DNA from: Anaerophaga thermohalophila str. Valhall
Lineage (GTDB): Bacteria > Bacteroidota > Bacteroidia > Bacteroidales > Marinilabiliaceae
Length of the DNA: 54,018 nucleotides
NCBI RefSeq assembly: GCF_000250735.1
Contig: NZ_AHZV01000132.1
Span: 1 to 54,018, forward strand
Direction of reading: 5' to 3'
The stretch's first letter is position 1. The number at the start of each line of letters is the position of its first letter. A program made the translations under genes and the position numbers. The notes beneath the pieces are model-generated. The model ran no database searches and had not been told where the DNA came from. It saw only the letters and a list, made by a program, of their open reading frames with translations. Below, piece by piece: positions 1 through 8,943 of this stretch.

Positions 1-54
1 GAAAACTTATGAATAAAGCAGGTTAAAATCGTTTTCAAGTTTGTTTCATTTTTT

Positions 55-1761
55 CTATCTGTGAAGCCGGTCCCCTGCATGACTTAAAACAGCGCCGCTC
101 AAAATGCCACGGTATTGCGCCTCGTCATTCATCACTTCAAGCGCTTTTTTGAGAACCTTATCGTGCCTCAAAGCATATTTAATGGTGCCTTCCTGGTAAT
201 AGTAACGTTTCATGAGCTCATTTCCCAAAAGGTCATCTACTTCATCACGGAATGTTTTTAAGTCAAACGAAACATCAACATCGAGCTTCTCTTCAAGCGC
301 TTTAAATTCATCCAGATGGATGTCATAATATCCTTCTTCTTTGGCAGCCTCAACCAACTTTCTGAAACGTTCGCGACTTGCAGAAGTATATTTAAAATCA
401 TCAAGGGAGGTCACAAAACCGGTAAAGTCGCTATATAAATCATCCGAGACAACAAACGCTTCCGGTTTTGCAACGGAAACATTCTCAGAAACAAAGACAT
501 TTGCATATTTGAAAATGGTTTGCTGGGCCATCAGGGCATAAGCAATATTACTAAGGGTATCGCGGGGCACTACCACATCGGGAGAAATTCCGCCACCGTC
601 ATATACCGTGCGCCCGTTATCGGTCTGAAATTCCGAGACAAGAGAATCGGGAACATATCCCACACTTCCGTCCTCATTTCGGTGTGAATAATCGAGCGCC
701 TGGATACACCGCCCGCTGGGGATGTAATATTTTGCGGTTGTTACTTTCAACTTAGCATTATATGGGAGGTTCCGGGTTGTCTGAACCAGCCCTTTACCGA
801 ATGACCGGTTTCCAACAATTACTCCCCGGTCATGGTCCTGAATAGCGCCTGCCACAATTTCAGACGCCGATGCAGAGCCTCTGTTTATCATTATAGAGAG
901 AGGAATAAGCGTATCAACAGGGGCTTTTGTGGCCCGGTAAACTTTGTCCCACTGTTTAATTCTTCCTTTGGTGCTGACAACTTCCGACCCCCGGGGAATA
1001 AAAAGGTTGGCAACCTTAACCGCCTCATCTAACAATCCGCCGGGGTTGCCTCTTAAGTCAAGAATAATTTTCGTAGCGCCCTGTTCTTTCAAATCGCTGA
1101 GTGCATTTTCCACCTCGCGGGCACAATTATGTGTGAAGTTATTCAGCACAATAATTCCGGTATTGTTTTCTAACAATCCATAATACGGCACCGGATTTAT
1201 TTGGATGTTCTCCCTGATGATGGTGACTTCCAGTGGTTCCTCTACACCGTAACGTTCAACAACTACTTTTACCTCGGTATTGGCCGGTCCTTTAAGCTTA
1301 TTACTCACCTCTTCCGTACTTTTGCCCTTCATATCAAAACCATCGATGGAAAGGATTTTGTCGCCGGCTTTGAGTCCGGCTTCATCGGCCGGAAAGCCCT
1401 TATAGGGTTCGGAAATACAAACATAGTCGTCCAGGCGGGTAATGAGTGCCCCGATACCTGCATACTCACCGGTGGTCATAAAATTAAAATCATCCATTTC
1501 GGTTTCGGAGATGTAGGTAGTATAAGGGTCCAGCGATTCGAGCATTGCTTCAATACCCGTTTCAATCAGTTCTTCCGGGTCGGTTTCATCCACGTAATAA
1601 GTATTCAGTTCACGAAAAAGCGAATAAAAAATATCAAGATTTTTTACAATGGAAAAATTCCTCTCTTCATTATTCGCAGATACAAACCCCAGAGATATTA
1701 TTAACGCAATTGCTATTCCGGTGCTCCATCCCAGCCATTTTTTTCCTCTTAATTTCTTCAT
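55..1761 (-). CDS. S41 family C-terminal processing protease (tail-specific protease)
   Basis: Envelope serine protease of the Prc/CtpA family, which degrades or trims proteins from their C-termini. The protein has 568 residues with one hydrophobic segment at ~11-29 (signal peptide or anchor). A PDZ domain lies at ~100-170 (GLKAGDKILSIDG). The S41 core shows DLRGNPGG at 235-242, nucleophile Ser298 in GSASASE and general base Lys323 in SFGKG; the 25-residue Ser-Lys spacing equals that of E. coli Prc. The last ~180 residues form a C-terminal extension of unknown role. It is the last gene of the minus-strand run entering from YfhO, 100 bp away. No gene is visible in the 54 bases beyond its stop. 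Family assignment is firm; the substrate is unknown. Confidence 0.95.
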   Translation of the reverse strand: MKKLRGKKWLGWSTGIAIALIISLGFVSANNEERNFSIVKNLDIFYSLFRELNTYYVDETDPEELIETGIEAMLESLDPYTTYISETEMDDFNFMTTGEYAGIGALITRLDDYVCISEPYKGFPADEAGLKAGDKILSIDGFDMKGKSTEEVSNKLKGPANTEVKVVVERYGVEEPLEVTIIRENIQINPVPYYGLLENNTGIIVLNNFTHNCAREVENALSDLKEQGATKIILDLRGNPGGLLDEAVKVANLFIPRGSEVVSTKGRIKQWDKVYRATKAPVDTLIPLSIMINRGSASASEIVAGAIQDHDRGVIVGNRSFGKGLVQTTRNLPYNAKLKVTTAKYYIPSGRCIQALDYSHRNEDGSVGYVPDSLVSEFQTDNGRTVYDGGGISPDVVVPRDTLSNIAYALMAQQTIFKYANVFVSENVSVAKPEAFVVSDDLYSDFTGFVTSLDDFKYTSASRERFRKLVEAAKEEGYYDIHLDEFKALEEKLDVDVSFDLKTFRDEVDDLLGNELMKRYYYQEGTIKYALRHDKVLKKALEVMNDEAQYRGILSGAVLSHAGDRLHR

Positions 1762-1861
1762 TGTTACTGTTACTATTTATTGTTGTATACATTAAATCAT
1801 AATTCCTTGATCGAATAAAAACACAAATCATGCCATGCCGGATGCTTCTCTTCATCAATTA

Positions 1862-4408
1862 TCAAGATTTTCTTAACCAGTCCGGTTTATATTTCCACAG
1901 CAGGAAAGCGGCAAAAAGAAGTATTAAAATGCCTCCGAAAATGGCAAGGGTGTTGGCCAGGCGGACTGATGACGGCTCAAAACGAAATTCAACCGTATGC
2001 TCCCCATCGGGAACCATTAATGCCCGGAGGATATAATTAACTCTTTTTATTTCGGTCTTTTCCCCGTCGATGTATGCATTCCATCCGGCAGGATAATAAA
2101 TCTCGCTGAACACAGCAACTTTCTTTCCGGGAGATGTTACTTTGTAGGTCAGCCTATCGGGAGCATAAGTTATTAACTCAATGTTTCCACCTTCTCTGTC
2201 ATTCTGATACGACTTCCAGGAATCATCCAGTCGGTCCTGCCTGATGAGGGCTGTTTTTTGCAAATCCACATTTCTCAGTCCGGATATCTCTTCTTCGGCA
2301 GACAGGACAACTTTGAAATTATTAACAAACCAGGCATCTCCGTAATTATGGATGTTTTTGACGGGTTCTTGTCCCGGATGATAAACAACATACTTTGTAT
2401 TGAGCATATTCAAAACCGGCATTCCGTCTAAAAGGTCCAACGCCTCTTCCCTTGATCCCCCGTTTCTGAAATGTCCCATGAGCATCTGCCAGTTGTTTTG
2501 AAGATAATAATCAATAATGTCCTGATATATCCTCAGTTTAGCACCATGATATCCGCCTATTGATTTATGAAAATAGGATGTATTCACCTCGGTAAAAGGA
2601 TTGCGATAAATGGTAAAAACCCTGAAATTGGTATCATCGTCTTCCAGAATAAATGCATCGGCTTTTGTCTCCTCAAACCGGCTGGAAATCTGCCGGGGAG
2701 CTTCAAAGTCGTCGCTGTTCAGATATCGTTTGTCAACACCCCATAAATCAATAAGTACCAGCAAAACTAATCCCGGAAGAATATATTTCTTCGAAACACG
2801 ATTGGTAGCGTACAACCAAAGAGAGCCGCTTCCAAGTAAAATAAAAAAGAATGACCTTAATGCATCGGTTTTCAGCAAGGCCATGCGTGCCTGTTTCATG
2901 TTCATAATCACCTGATCAATCAGGATAGCCTGATCAGGCATATCCTGCTTTTGTTGCGCGAGGGCAGTGACTTCTTCCCGGCTCATGAAGTTGAAAAACA
3001 AATCGGGAAATAAATACAGGATCAATGCAACGCCACCGGTAAGCCCGAAGGCGGCAAGAAACTTACTACTCTGCTCGCGAATATATGCAGGATTATCGAC
3101 AACCTTTTTTAAACCTATCATCCCTAAAAGAGGGATTGTGACAGTTGCAACAACCAAAGTCATCTCAACAGTCCGGAATTTATTATAGAGAGGGAAGTGA
3201 TCGAACATAAAATAGTTAAACCACTCCAGGTTCTTCCCCCATGCCAGGATAATGGAAAGTATAGTTGCGGCAACCAACCACCATTTTTCACGGCCTTTGT
3301 AGAAAAACAATGAGAGAACAAAGAAAAAACAAATCAGCGCACCTACATAAACCGGCCCTGATGTAAAGGGCTTGCTTCCCCAGTATTGCGATTGCCCTCC
3401 GACAATTTCCCTCAACCTGTTGTCCACCTCTTCCATTGCCCGTGGATCTTTTGACAAAGGTTCGGATGCACCCCCCATAACATTCGGGATCAAGAGCGTC
3501 AGTGTTTCCGCTTTTCCGTAGCTCCAGTCGAAAGCATAATCACGATCGAGGCCTGCATCCTGTTCTCCCTCTTTCGTAGAGGATTCCAATTCGGAAGGCC
3601 CCCTTATACTGAATTTTCCGTATTCGTATGTGGGCAAAAGGTGCGGTAAATTTGGCAAAACCGCCAAAAGTGCGGCTCCAACCAGGATTGCAGCTCTGAT
3701 GAGAAAATCCCTGATTTGACCGTCTTTCCAGGCATAGATGAAACGGCTGAGCATTAAAACCAAAACCAGAATAAAAAGATAATAAGTTATCTGCACATGA
3801 TTATAGGCGATATGCAAACCGAGGGTGAAAGCAGTAAAAAATGCGCCCTTCCATTTATTGCTGTTGAGGGTATACAAAATACCGGCAATAACAGGAGCCA
3901 TCATTGCAATAGCATAAGCTTTGGTGATGTGCCCGGCGATGATAATGATAATGTTATAGGATCCGAATGCGAAAGCTATAGCCCCCAGAAGAGATAATAA
4001 CTTCCCCATTTTCATACTTCGAAGAAGGACATAAAAGCCCAGAAGATAAAGAAACAAAATAGCAACCGTAGAATAAGGCAATCCAAAACGCACGATTCTG
4101 TTGATATAACTGAAAATGTTAGCCGAAGAATCTCCTTTAATCTGATAGGCAGGCATTCCTCCAAACATGGAGTTGGTCCAGAACGAATGTTCACCGGTTG
4201 CCTCTTCATGTTCAACAAGTTCCTGAGACATCCCGATGGCGTGAATGTTGTCCATTTGAGGTAACTCATATCCCTTCAGAACGGGACTGAAGTAAACGAA
4301 ACTCAGAATAGCAAACAAAACAATAGTTCCGGCAAAATAGAAGGTTGGTTTTAGCTTTTGAATTTCCATCGTAACAATACTTTGTGATTTCGGGTCTGAA
4401 ATATACAT
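1862..4408 (-). CDS. YfhO family multi-spanning membrane protein
   Basis: Large integral membrane protein (848 residues) of the YfhO/GT-C-like family. In Firmicutes, YfhO members take part in glycosylating lipoteichoic acid; the role in Bacteroidota is not established. Hydrophobic segments begin at ~21-46 and recur through residue ~560. A soluble region follows (~570-810), with one final membrane helix at ~818-840 and a basic tail. The first extracytoplasmic loop has the pattern typical of the family (FWTNSMFGGMPAYQI). A second in-frame Met at residue 14 (position 4369) is an equally good start. The gene is monocistronic or paired with the S41 protease downstream. Family call is good, function inferred. 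Confidence 0.85.
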   Translation of the reverse strand: MYISDPKSQSIVTMEIQKLKPTFYFAGTIVLFAILSFVYFSPVLKGYELPQMDNIHAIGMSQELVEHEEATGEHSFWTNSMFGGMPAYQIKGDSSANIFSYINRIVRFGLPYSTVAILFLYLLGFYVLLRSMKMGKLLSLLGAIAFAFGSYNIIIIIAGHITKAYAIAMMAPVIAGILYTLNSNKWKGAFFTAFTLGLHIAYNHVQITYYLFILVLVLMLSRFIYAWKDGQIRDFLIRAAILVGAALLAVLPNLPHLLPTYEYGKFSIRGPSELESSTKEGEQDAGLDRDYAFDWSYGKAETLTLLIPNVMGGASEPLSKDPRAMEEVDNRLREIVGGQSQYWGSKPFTSGPVYVGALICFFFVLSLFFYKGREKWWLVAATILSIILAWGKNLEWFNYFMFDHFPLYNKFRTVEMTLVVATVTIPLLGMIGLKKVVDNPAYIREQSSKFLAAFGLTGGVALILYLFPDLFFNFMSREEVTALAQQKQDMPDQAILIDQVIMNMKQARMALLKTDALRSFFFILLGSGSLWLYATNRVSKKYILPGLVLLVLIDLWGVDKRYLNSDDFEAPRQISSRFEETKADAFILEDDDTNFRVFTIYRNPFTEVNTSYFHKSIGGYHGAKLRIYQDIIDYYLQNNWQMLMGHFRNGGSREEALDLLDGMPVLNMLNTKYVVYHPGQEPVKNIHNYGDAWFVNNFKVVLSAEEEISGLRNVDLQKTALIRQDRLDDSWKSYQNDREGGNIELITYAPDRLTYKVTSPGKKVAVFSEIYYPAGWNAYIDGEKTEIKRVNYILRALMVPDGEHTVEFRFEPSSVRLANTLAIFGGILILLFAAFLLWKYKPDWLRKS

Positions 4409-4496
4409 AAAGTTTACGAAGCAGCCTTCTTATCGGCTGAAACTTTAATCATGCATTTTCGTATATTTTAATTTTAAATTAAAAAAATCCTGCTCA

Positions 4497-4802
4497 ATGT
4501 TCGTAATCCTGATTCAATACCGGAGCTCTGATGCCCAGATCAATGCCGTCAAACAACAACATAAATCTTTCCTTAAAGAACAAATGGAACAGGGCAATAT
4601 TATTACCTCAGGCCCACGAACCCCTAATACCGGTGAAGTAATTTTATCCTGCCTGCAAGACATGGAGAGTCTGCATGCTTTACTAAATCAGGATCCTTTT
4701 TACAAAAAACGAATCGGCCAATATCAAATCATTGAATTCTCCCCCGATAACAGTTGCGAGCAAATTGAAGACCTGCTGACTTTTTATGAAGAAAAGGAGT
4801 AA
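4497..4802 (+). CDS. YciI-like (YCII domain) protein
   Basis: Small cytoplasmic protein (101 residues) of the YCII/dimeric alpha-beta barrel fold. Visible features are an N-terminal strand FVILIQY, a helix rich in charged residues (QHKSFLKEQMEQGN), GPRTPNTGEVIL in the centre and DPFYKKRIGQYQIIEF near the end. The xDPFxxxGL/IxxYxxxEF pattern is the usual YCII signature. Family members are putative enzymes with a His-Asp pair; the conserved His may be the one in the QQHK segment. It lies alone on the plus strand, divergent from YfhO (88 bp between starts) and convergent with the acylphosphatase gene. No pathway can be assigned from context. Confidence 0.8.
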   Translation: MFVILIQYRSSDAQINAVKQQHKSFLKEQMEQGNIITSGPRTPNTGEVILSCLQDMESLHALLNQDPFYKKRIGQYQIIEFSPDNSCEQIEDLLTFYEEKE

Positions 4803-4837
4803 TGGTGCCATCTGCCGGTAATGGGCCTTAAAAATCC

Positions 4838-5120
4838 TCAAATATCGTCACAATGCCGTATGCGAAACCGGGTATATCCATAAACCGGGACATCCTGAAT
4901 AACAAAGTCATCGACTCTTGCCTGCGGAGGCCCCTGCCTGCATGCCATCAAAAAACGGTCTAACGGCTCCGCCTCTCCTTCAGCATCGACCTCCACATTA
5001 CCTCCCGGCATATTTTTTACTATATCCGTTAATCCCAAAGCGAAGTGCATTATCCTGAACAAAATAGCGAAAGCCTACGCCTTGTACTCTGCCGCTTATT
5101 ATTACTCTGACCCGCTTCAT
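4838..5120 (-). CDS. acyP: Acylphosphatase, with an apparent +1 frameshift
   Basis: Acylphosphatase hydrolyses acyl phosphates such as carbamoyl phosphate. Starting from ATG at 5118-5120 the reading frame gives [20 protein letters not shown], the family signature with the phosphate-binding loop and catalytic Arg. After about 28 residues this frame soon stops. The rest of the domain ([20 protein letters not shown], containing the catalytic Asn) continues in another frame to the stop at 4838. Removing one A from the AAA run at 5037-5039 joins the halves into a 93-residue protein, the normal family length. Either a real disrupted gene or a one-base sequence error. Identification of the family is certain. 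Confidence 0.85.
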
Positions 5121-5138
5121 TTGTTTCTGCTTTTTTGT

Positions 5139-6029
5139 TTATCGCATTTGTTTAACAAACATCCTGTATTTGTAGATATTCAACAACCAAATGCTGACAA
5201 ATCCGCTGGCAAGTAAAAATTTTATAACCGGATGAATCATTCCGAGAACCGGAGTCAATAAAAATCGTAATTTTCTGTTGCGATAGTAAAACCGCAATAA
5301 TTTGTTATCCTTTATATAATTTTGATCATATCCGGTTATTTCCAATGTTTTCTTCAGATTGATAATACTCTGATTAACCTTACTTAAAAATTCATTGTTG
5401 GTTTCCAGCTCCCCGTTCATAACAGGATTGTCTGTATGAACAATGTTGATGTTATTCTTCTTCAGGTTGAACCCAAAGAGTGTATCCTCATGCCCATATC
5501 CCGATAAATTTTCATCAAAAGGGAATTTAATCAATAATTGACGACTGATCAAGAAATTATTGCTCATAAAAGAACGGTTCGGGAATCGTCTTCGTTCCTT
5601 AGCCGGAGTGCTTTCTTTCAAAATTCCGTATCTCCATCGCAAACGACGATTTCGTTCCGGCTTTTCTTCCGGATAAATTTTGCCCCCGCAAATTACCACG
5701 TCAGCATAATTGGATGGAATGGCCGAAAAATAATTATCCAAAAACTCGTTTGAAATAATTTGTGCATCACAATCCAGAAACAACAGATAGTTATACACAG
5801 TATATTTTAAAAACAGGTTCCTGATCCGTGCTCTTCCGATATTGGCATCTAACTCAATGAATCGCCCAAATTTATGAACTTCACGGTTTGTTTTCCTGAA
5901 ATCTTCGTCGGATGCATCATCGATAAAAACCAGCTCAACGGGTACAGCCAACTGCCCGGCCTGTTTGTCAAGAATAAGCGCGAGATTTCGCACATCAGCA
6001 TTATATACAGGAACGCATACAGAAATCAT
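5139..6029 (-). CDS. Glycosyltransferase family 2 protein
   Basis: GT-A fold glycosyltransferase, probably using a nucleotide sugar to build surface glycans. The chosen start (6029) gives MISVCVPVYN, the standard GT2 first strand. A longer frame to 6059 would overlap cysH. Conserved parts are FIDDAS (~35), NIGRARIRN, the DxD-type LFLDCDAQ metal site (~90) and GYGHEDTLFGF (~190), the acceptor/catalytic-base region seen in GT2 galactosyltransferase-like enzymes. The C-terminal ~30 residues are hydrophobic and may associate with the membrane. It follows cysH by 8 bp on the same strand, but no other glycan genes are adjacent, so the product is unknown. Confidence 0.88.
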   Translation of the reverse strand: MISVCVPVYNADVRNLALILDKQAGQLAVPVELVFIDDASDEDFRKTNREVHKFGRFIELDANIGRARIRNLFLKYTVYNYLLFLDCDAQIISNEFLDNYFSAIPSNYADVVICGGKIYPEEKPERNRRLRWRYGILKESTPAKERRRFPNRSFMSNNFLISRQLLIKFPFDENLSGYGHEDTLFGFNLKKNNINIVHTDNPVMNGELETNNEFLSKVNQSIINLKKTLEITGYDQNYIKDNKLLRFYYRNRKLRFLLTPVLGMIHPVIKFLLASGFVSIWLLNIYKYRMFVKQMR

Positions 6030-6037
6030 TCGATAGA

Positions 6038-6742
6038 TTAACGTTTGTGCAGCCCGCATTCCTTACTTTCGGGATTTTCCCACCACCACCGCCCGGCACG
6101 CACATCTTCCCATGGCTCAATGGCCCTGGTACATGGCAGGCAACCAATGCTGGGATATCCTTTATCGTGGAGCGGATTATAAGGCACCTTGTTTTCTTTG
6201 ATATAGTTCCATACATCGGATTCTGACCAACGAGCCAAAGGGTTAACTTTGATAAGCCCGTTGTTATCGTCCCACTCAACAACCTGAATATTCTGGCGTG
6301 TCACAGATTGTCCGGCACGTAGCCCGCAAATCCAGGCATCAAGGGTTTTAAAGACGCGTTTTAACGGTTCTATCTTTCGGATATGACAACAAAGCTTGCG
6401 GTTTTCAATGCTTTCGTAAAAAAGATTGATCCCTTTGGTGTTAACCATTTCTTCCACCTGTTTGTAATCAGGGAACAGTACTTCAATCTTTGTATTGTAT
6501 CTTTTATTGGTGCGGTCAATCAGGTCGTAAGTTTCCGGGAACAATCTTCCTGTATCCAGCGTGAAGATGCGGGCATCCGGTTTAATTTTCAGCACCATAT
6601 CGGTCAGCACCTGGTCTTCGGCCCCCATACTTGACGAGAGTGCTACCCTATCCCCATATTCATTAAGGAACCAGCTAAGCAATTCTGTGGGGTCTTTCTC
6701 CGGAAATCGTTTATTCAGTTCTTCAATTTTAGTTTTACTCAT
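6038..6742 (-). CDS. cysH: Adenylyl-sulfate (APS) reductase, CysH family
   Basis: Reduces activated sulfate to sulfite in assimilatory sulfate reduction. The 234-residue protein has the PP-loop SSSMGAEDQV at ~36-45, the TLDTGRLFPET segment at ~61, and the C-terminal ECGLH catalytic cysteine (Cys229). The pairs Cys118-Cys119 and Cys201/Cys204 (GCLPC) form the CC...CxxC pattern that binds a [4Fe-4S] cluster. That pattern distinguishes the APS-using enzyme from the PAPS-using E. coli type, so APS is the likely substrate. No other cys genes are in the window. The start is preceded by a short copy of the AGACTAAATTTATACTG leader motif described under R3. Confidence 0.93.
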   Translation of the reverse strand: MSKTKIEELNKRFPEKDPTELLSWFLNEYGDRVALSSSMGAEDQVLTDMVLKIKPDARIFTLDTGRLFPETYDLIDRTNKRYNTKIEVLFPDYKQVEEMVNTKGINLFYESIENRKLCCHIRKIEPLKRVFKTLDAWICGLRAGQSVTRQNIQVVEWDDNNGLIKVNPLARWSESDVWNYIKENKVPYNPLHDKGYPSIGCLPCTRAIEPWEDVRAGRWWWENPESKECGLHKR

Positions 6743-6743
6743 C

Positions 6744-6775
6744 CGTTCAGTATAAATTTAGTCTAACCTGGGTTA
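6744..6775 (-). repeat. R3 leader repeat, short copy upstream of cysH
   Basis: Read toward cysH this stretch contains TTAGACTAAATTTATACTG, identical over 19 bases to the segment touching the dtd start codon. The upstream GTTCC-containing half of R3 is not recognisable here. Seen in the sequence; the function is unknown. Confidence 0.5.
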
Positions 6776-6853
6776 TCTTATATCTGATAATCTAAACATC
6801 TTACAATCTGTCTTAAATCTCTTTTTGCCATGCTCGTTTAATAAAACCATCCA

Positions 6854-7887
6854 TCATTGATCACCGAAACAAACACCCATGTGACGGGCCTTGTTCACCA
6901 GCCCGTTTTCAGGATCGACCAGCCGCAGACGACCGCCAACTTCTTCCAGCGGTATACTGATGATCTCGTTTCCACGTATGGCAACCATTTGTCCAAAATT
7001 TTCCTCGTAGATCATTTGAGCAGCATAAGCGCCATAACGGGTAGCAAGAATCCGGTCGGCCGGTGTGGGACTTCCTCCTCTCTGAATATAACCGAGAACC
7101 GTTTCTCTTGTTTCGAGACCGGTCATTTTTCGGATTTTCTTGGCAATAAACGCCCCTGCGTTTTTTTTCTTTTTGCCGGTTTTAATTCCTTCAGCAACAA
7201 CAACAATAGAGTAAGGTTCTTTTTTCGGTTGCGTTCAATCAGGCAGTTGGCAACAACGTTCATGTCATATTCCAGTTCGGGTATAAGAATAACATCTCCA
7301 CCTCCTGCAATTCCGGAGTGTAAAGCGATCCATCCGGCATGGTGTCCCATCACCTCAATCACCATGACCCGTTTATGCGAATTGGCCGTGGTATGAAGCC
7401 GGTCGATGGCCTCAGTGGCAATATGCAGGGCAGTATCGAATCCGAAAGTAACATCGGTACCCCAAACATCGTTATCAATAGTTTTGGGAATACCAACCAC
7501 ATTAAGTCCTTCGCGACTCAGGAGGTTGGCTGTTTCCTGGGTGCCGTTGCCACCAATACAAACCAATGCATCCAGGCCAAGTTCTTTATAGTTTTGCTTA
7601 ATAAGCTGCGGCTTATCAGAAACGATGTCCCCTTCCTGTTGCTTAAAAGGTTTCATTCTGGATGTCCCCAGAATCGTACCTCCCAGTGTGAGAATCCCTG
7701 ACAAAAGCTGTTCATTCAGCGGAATAACATCTTTCTCCAGGAGGCCGGTAAAACCATTGGCGATACCAATCACCTCCATCCCGTATTCAACAATAGCAGT
7801 TTTGCCGATGCCCCTGATGGTGGCATTGATTCCGGGACAATCGCCTCCGGCAGAAAGAATCCCGATTTTCATTTTTTTAGTTCCCAT
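6854..7887 (-). CDS. pfkA: 6-phosphofructokinase, with an apparent -1 frameshift
   Basis: Phosphorylates fructose 6-phosphate in glycolysis. The first frame (7887 down to ~7220) carries GGDCPGINATIRG (phosphate loop), GGNGTQETA, the substrate loop PKTIDNDV and the MGHHAGWIAL region. The remainder (EGIKTGKKKKNAGAFI, then GYIQRGGSPTPADRILATR) lies in a different frame to 6854. Restoring one base in the six-T run at 7220-7225 joins them into a 344-residue protein, the normal length. Gly in GGNGT with Lys in PKTIDND is the residue pair of ATP-dependent actinobacterial-type PFKs, whereas PPi enzymes have Asp plus Lys. The usual GGDG Asp is Asn here. As a central metabolic gene, a sequence error is likelier than loss. 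Confidence 0.9.
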
Positions 7888-7965
7888 GTTTAGCGCTGTT
7901 AGTTCTCAGTATATATCTCTGTTCGTCCGGGTCTTCTTTAAAAACAGGTAAAGGTCCATCCCGGT

Positions 7966-8826
7966 TCAGGGATGGAATACCAATAAAGGTATATCGGTAT
8001 GAAAAAGAATTCTACGGGTAATTTCAGGGCTGAACAATTGAGCAATCATATTGCGCTTTCGTTTGGTCATAGCGATCAAATCAATATTATCTTCACCAAC
8101 ATATTTTTCAAGAGCAGGAATAAACGGTTCGCCCTTTTCAAAACCAAATTTCATCTGGTGGTTACGGTATGTGGCTTTACAATAGTCTCTGAATTGCTCT
8201 TGTTTTCTTATGTCTGCTTTATCGGGTTTATGACTAACAAACCTGATGGCATGTATTTCGGTATGAAATGGAGTAATAAGACGAACCAGCTTATGAATGG
8301 AAATATAATCGCTGTCGCTAAAATCGGTAATAAACAAAACCTTACTGAGTTTTTCGAGGTCGACTTTCGAATTTGCCGGCACGGCAAGAACGGGAGATTC
8401 AGCTCTCTTCATTACATCAGCAGTGATGCTTCCAAGCAGTTCTTTTATGGTTTCCCCTTTGCTTTTGGTACCCATAATGACCACATCAGAATTCATCTCC
8501 TTACATACTTCCGTAATCACATCTTCGGGATATCCAAACTCAAACCTGTTTTGAAGCTCAATATTTCGATCCTGAATAGTAGTCATTTTGTTGATGGTAG
8601 CCTGGCAAAGCTCGGCCAGCCGGTCTCTCGCATTTTGTTCCCTTCGTTGTATGCTCTCCTCGGAGTTCGGCATGTCGGGTGCGGCCTCTTCCTCAAGGTC
8701 TTCATATTCGGGAAAACTGTGCAAAATAGTTACTGTCGACGGAAATTTACCGGCGAGGGTCAAAGCATAAGTAAGTGCATTGACCGAATAATCGGTAAAT
8801 GTAACGGGAACAAGGATGTTTATCAT
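7966..8826 (-). CDS. Universal stress protein with two Usp domains
   Basis: Cytoplasmic UspA-type protein (286 residues) made of two tandem domains, ~1-145 and ~147-286. Domain 1 starts with INILVPVTFTDYSVNALTYA and keeps the ATP-binding loop pattern MGTKSKG...LGSITADVM followed by SPVLAVP. Domain 2 starts KVLFITDFSDSDYISIHKLV and ends RRILFHTDIPLLVFHP; its glycine loop is replaced by TKRKRN, so nucleotide binding is likely in domain 1 only. Such double-domain Usps are common in Bacteroidota. It sits 78 bp upstream of pfkA on the same strand; co-transcription is possible but not shown. Confidence 0.9.
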   Translation of the reverse strand: MINILVPVTFTDYSVNALTYALTLAGKFPSTVTILHSFPEYEDLEEEAAPDMPNSEESIQRREQNARDRLAELCQATINKMTTIQDRNIELQNRFEFGYPEDVITEVCKEMNSDVVIMGTKSKGETIKELLGSITADVMKRAESPVLAVPANSKVDLEKLSKVLFITDFSDSDYISIHKLVRLITPFHTEIHAIRFVSHKPDKADIRKQEQFRDYCKATYRNHQMKFGFEKGEPFIPALEKYVGEDNIDLIAMTKRKRNMIAQLFSPEITRRILFHTDIPLLVFHP

Positions 8827-8882
8827 AGCTTTAACAGGTTATAGCAAATTGCCGATTAATGCAGCAAAAGTTACGAAAAAAT

Positions 8883-8919
8883 AAAAAAAACCCACATTCA
8901 AAAATAAGATGAATGCGGG
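8883..8919 (-). terminator. Rho-independent terminator after queA
   Basis: On the minus strand the arms CCCGCATTC (8919-8911) and GAATGTGGG (8899-8891) form a 9-bp stem with one A-C mismatch and an 11-base loop, followed by eight T residues. It begins 24 bases after the queA stop codon and is a textbook intrinsic terminator. Confidence 0.8.
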
Positions 8920-8943
8920 AAAAACAATTCTTTGTTGTTGCAA

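Noticed and set aside
7999-8844. Long plus-strand open frame (281 codons) opposite the universal stress protein
   Set aside because: It mirrors the real minus-strand gene, its translation has no recognisable domain, and the minus-strand product matches a known family from end to end. The same reasoning applies to 42336-43139 (opposite rpiB/lutB-like) and 51919-52593 (opposite hrpB).
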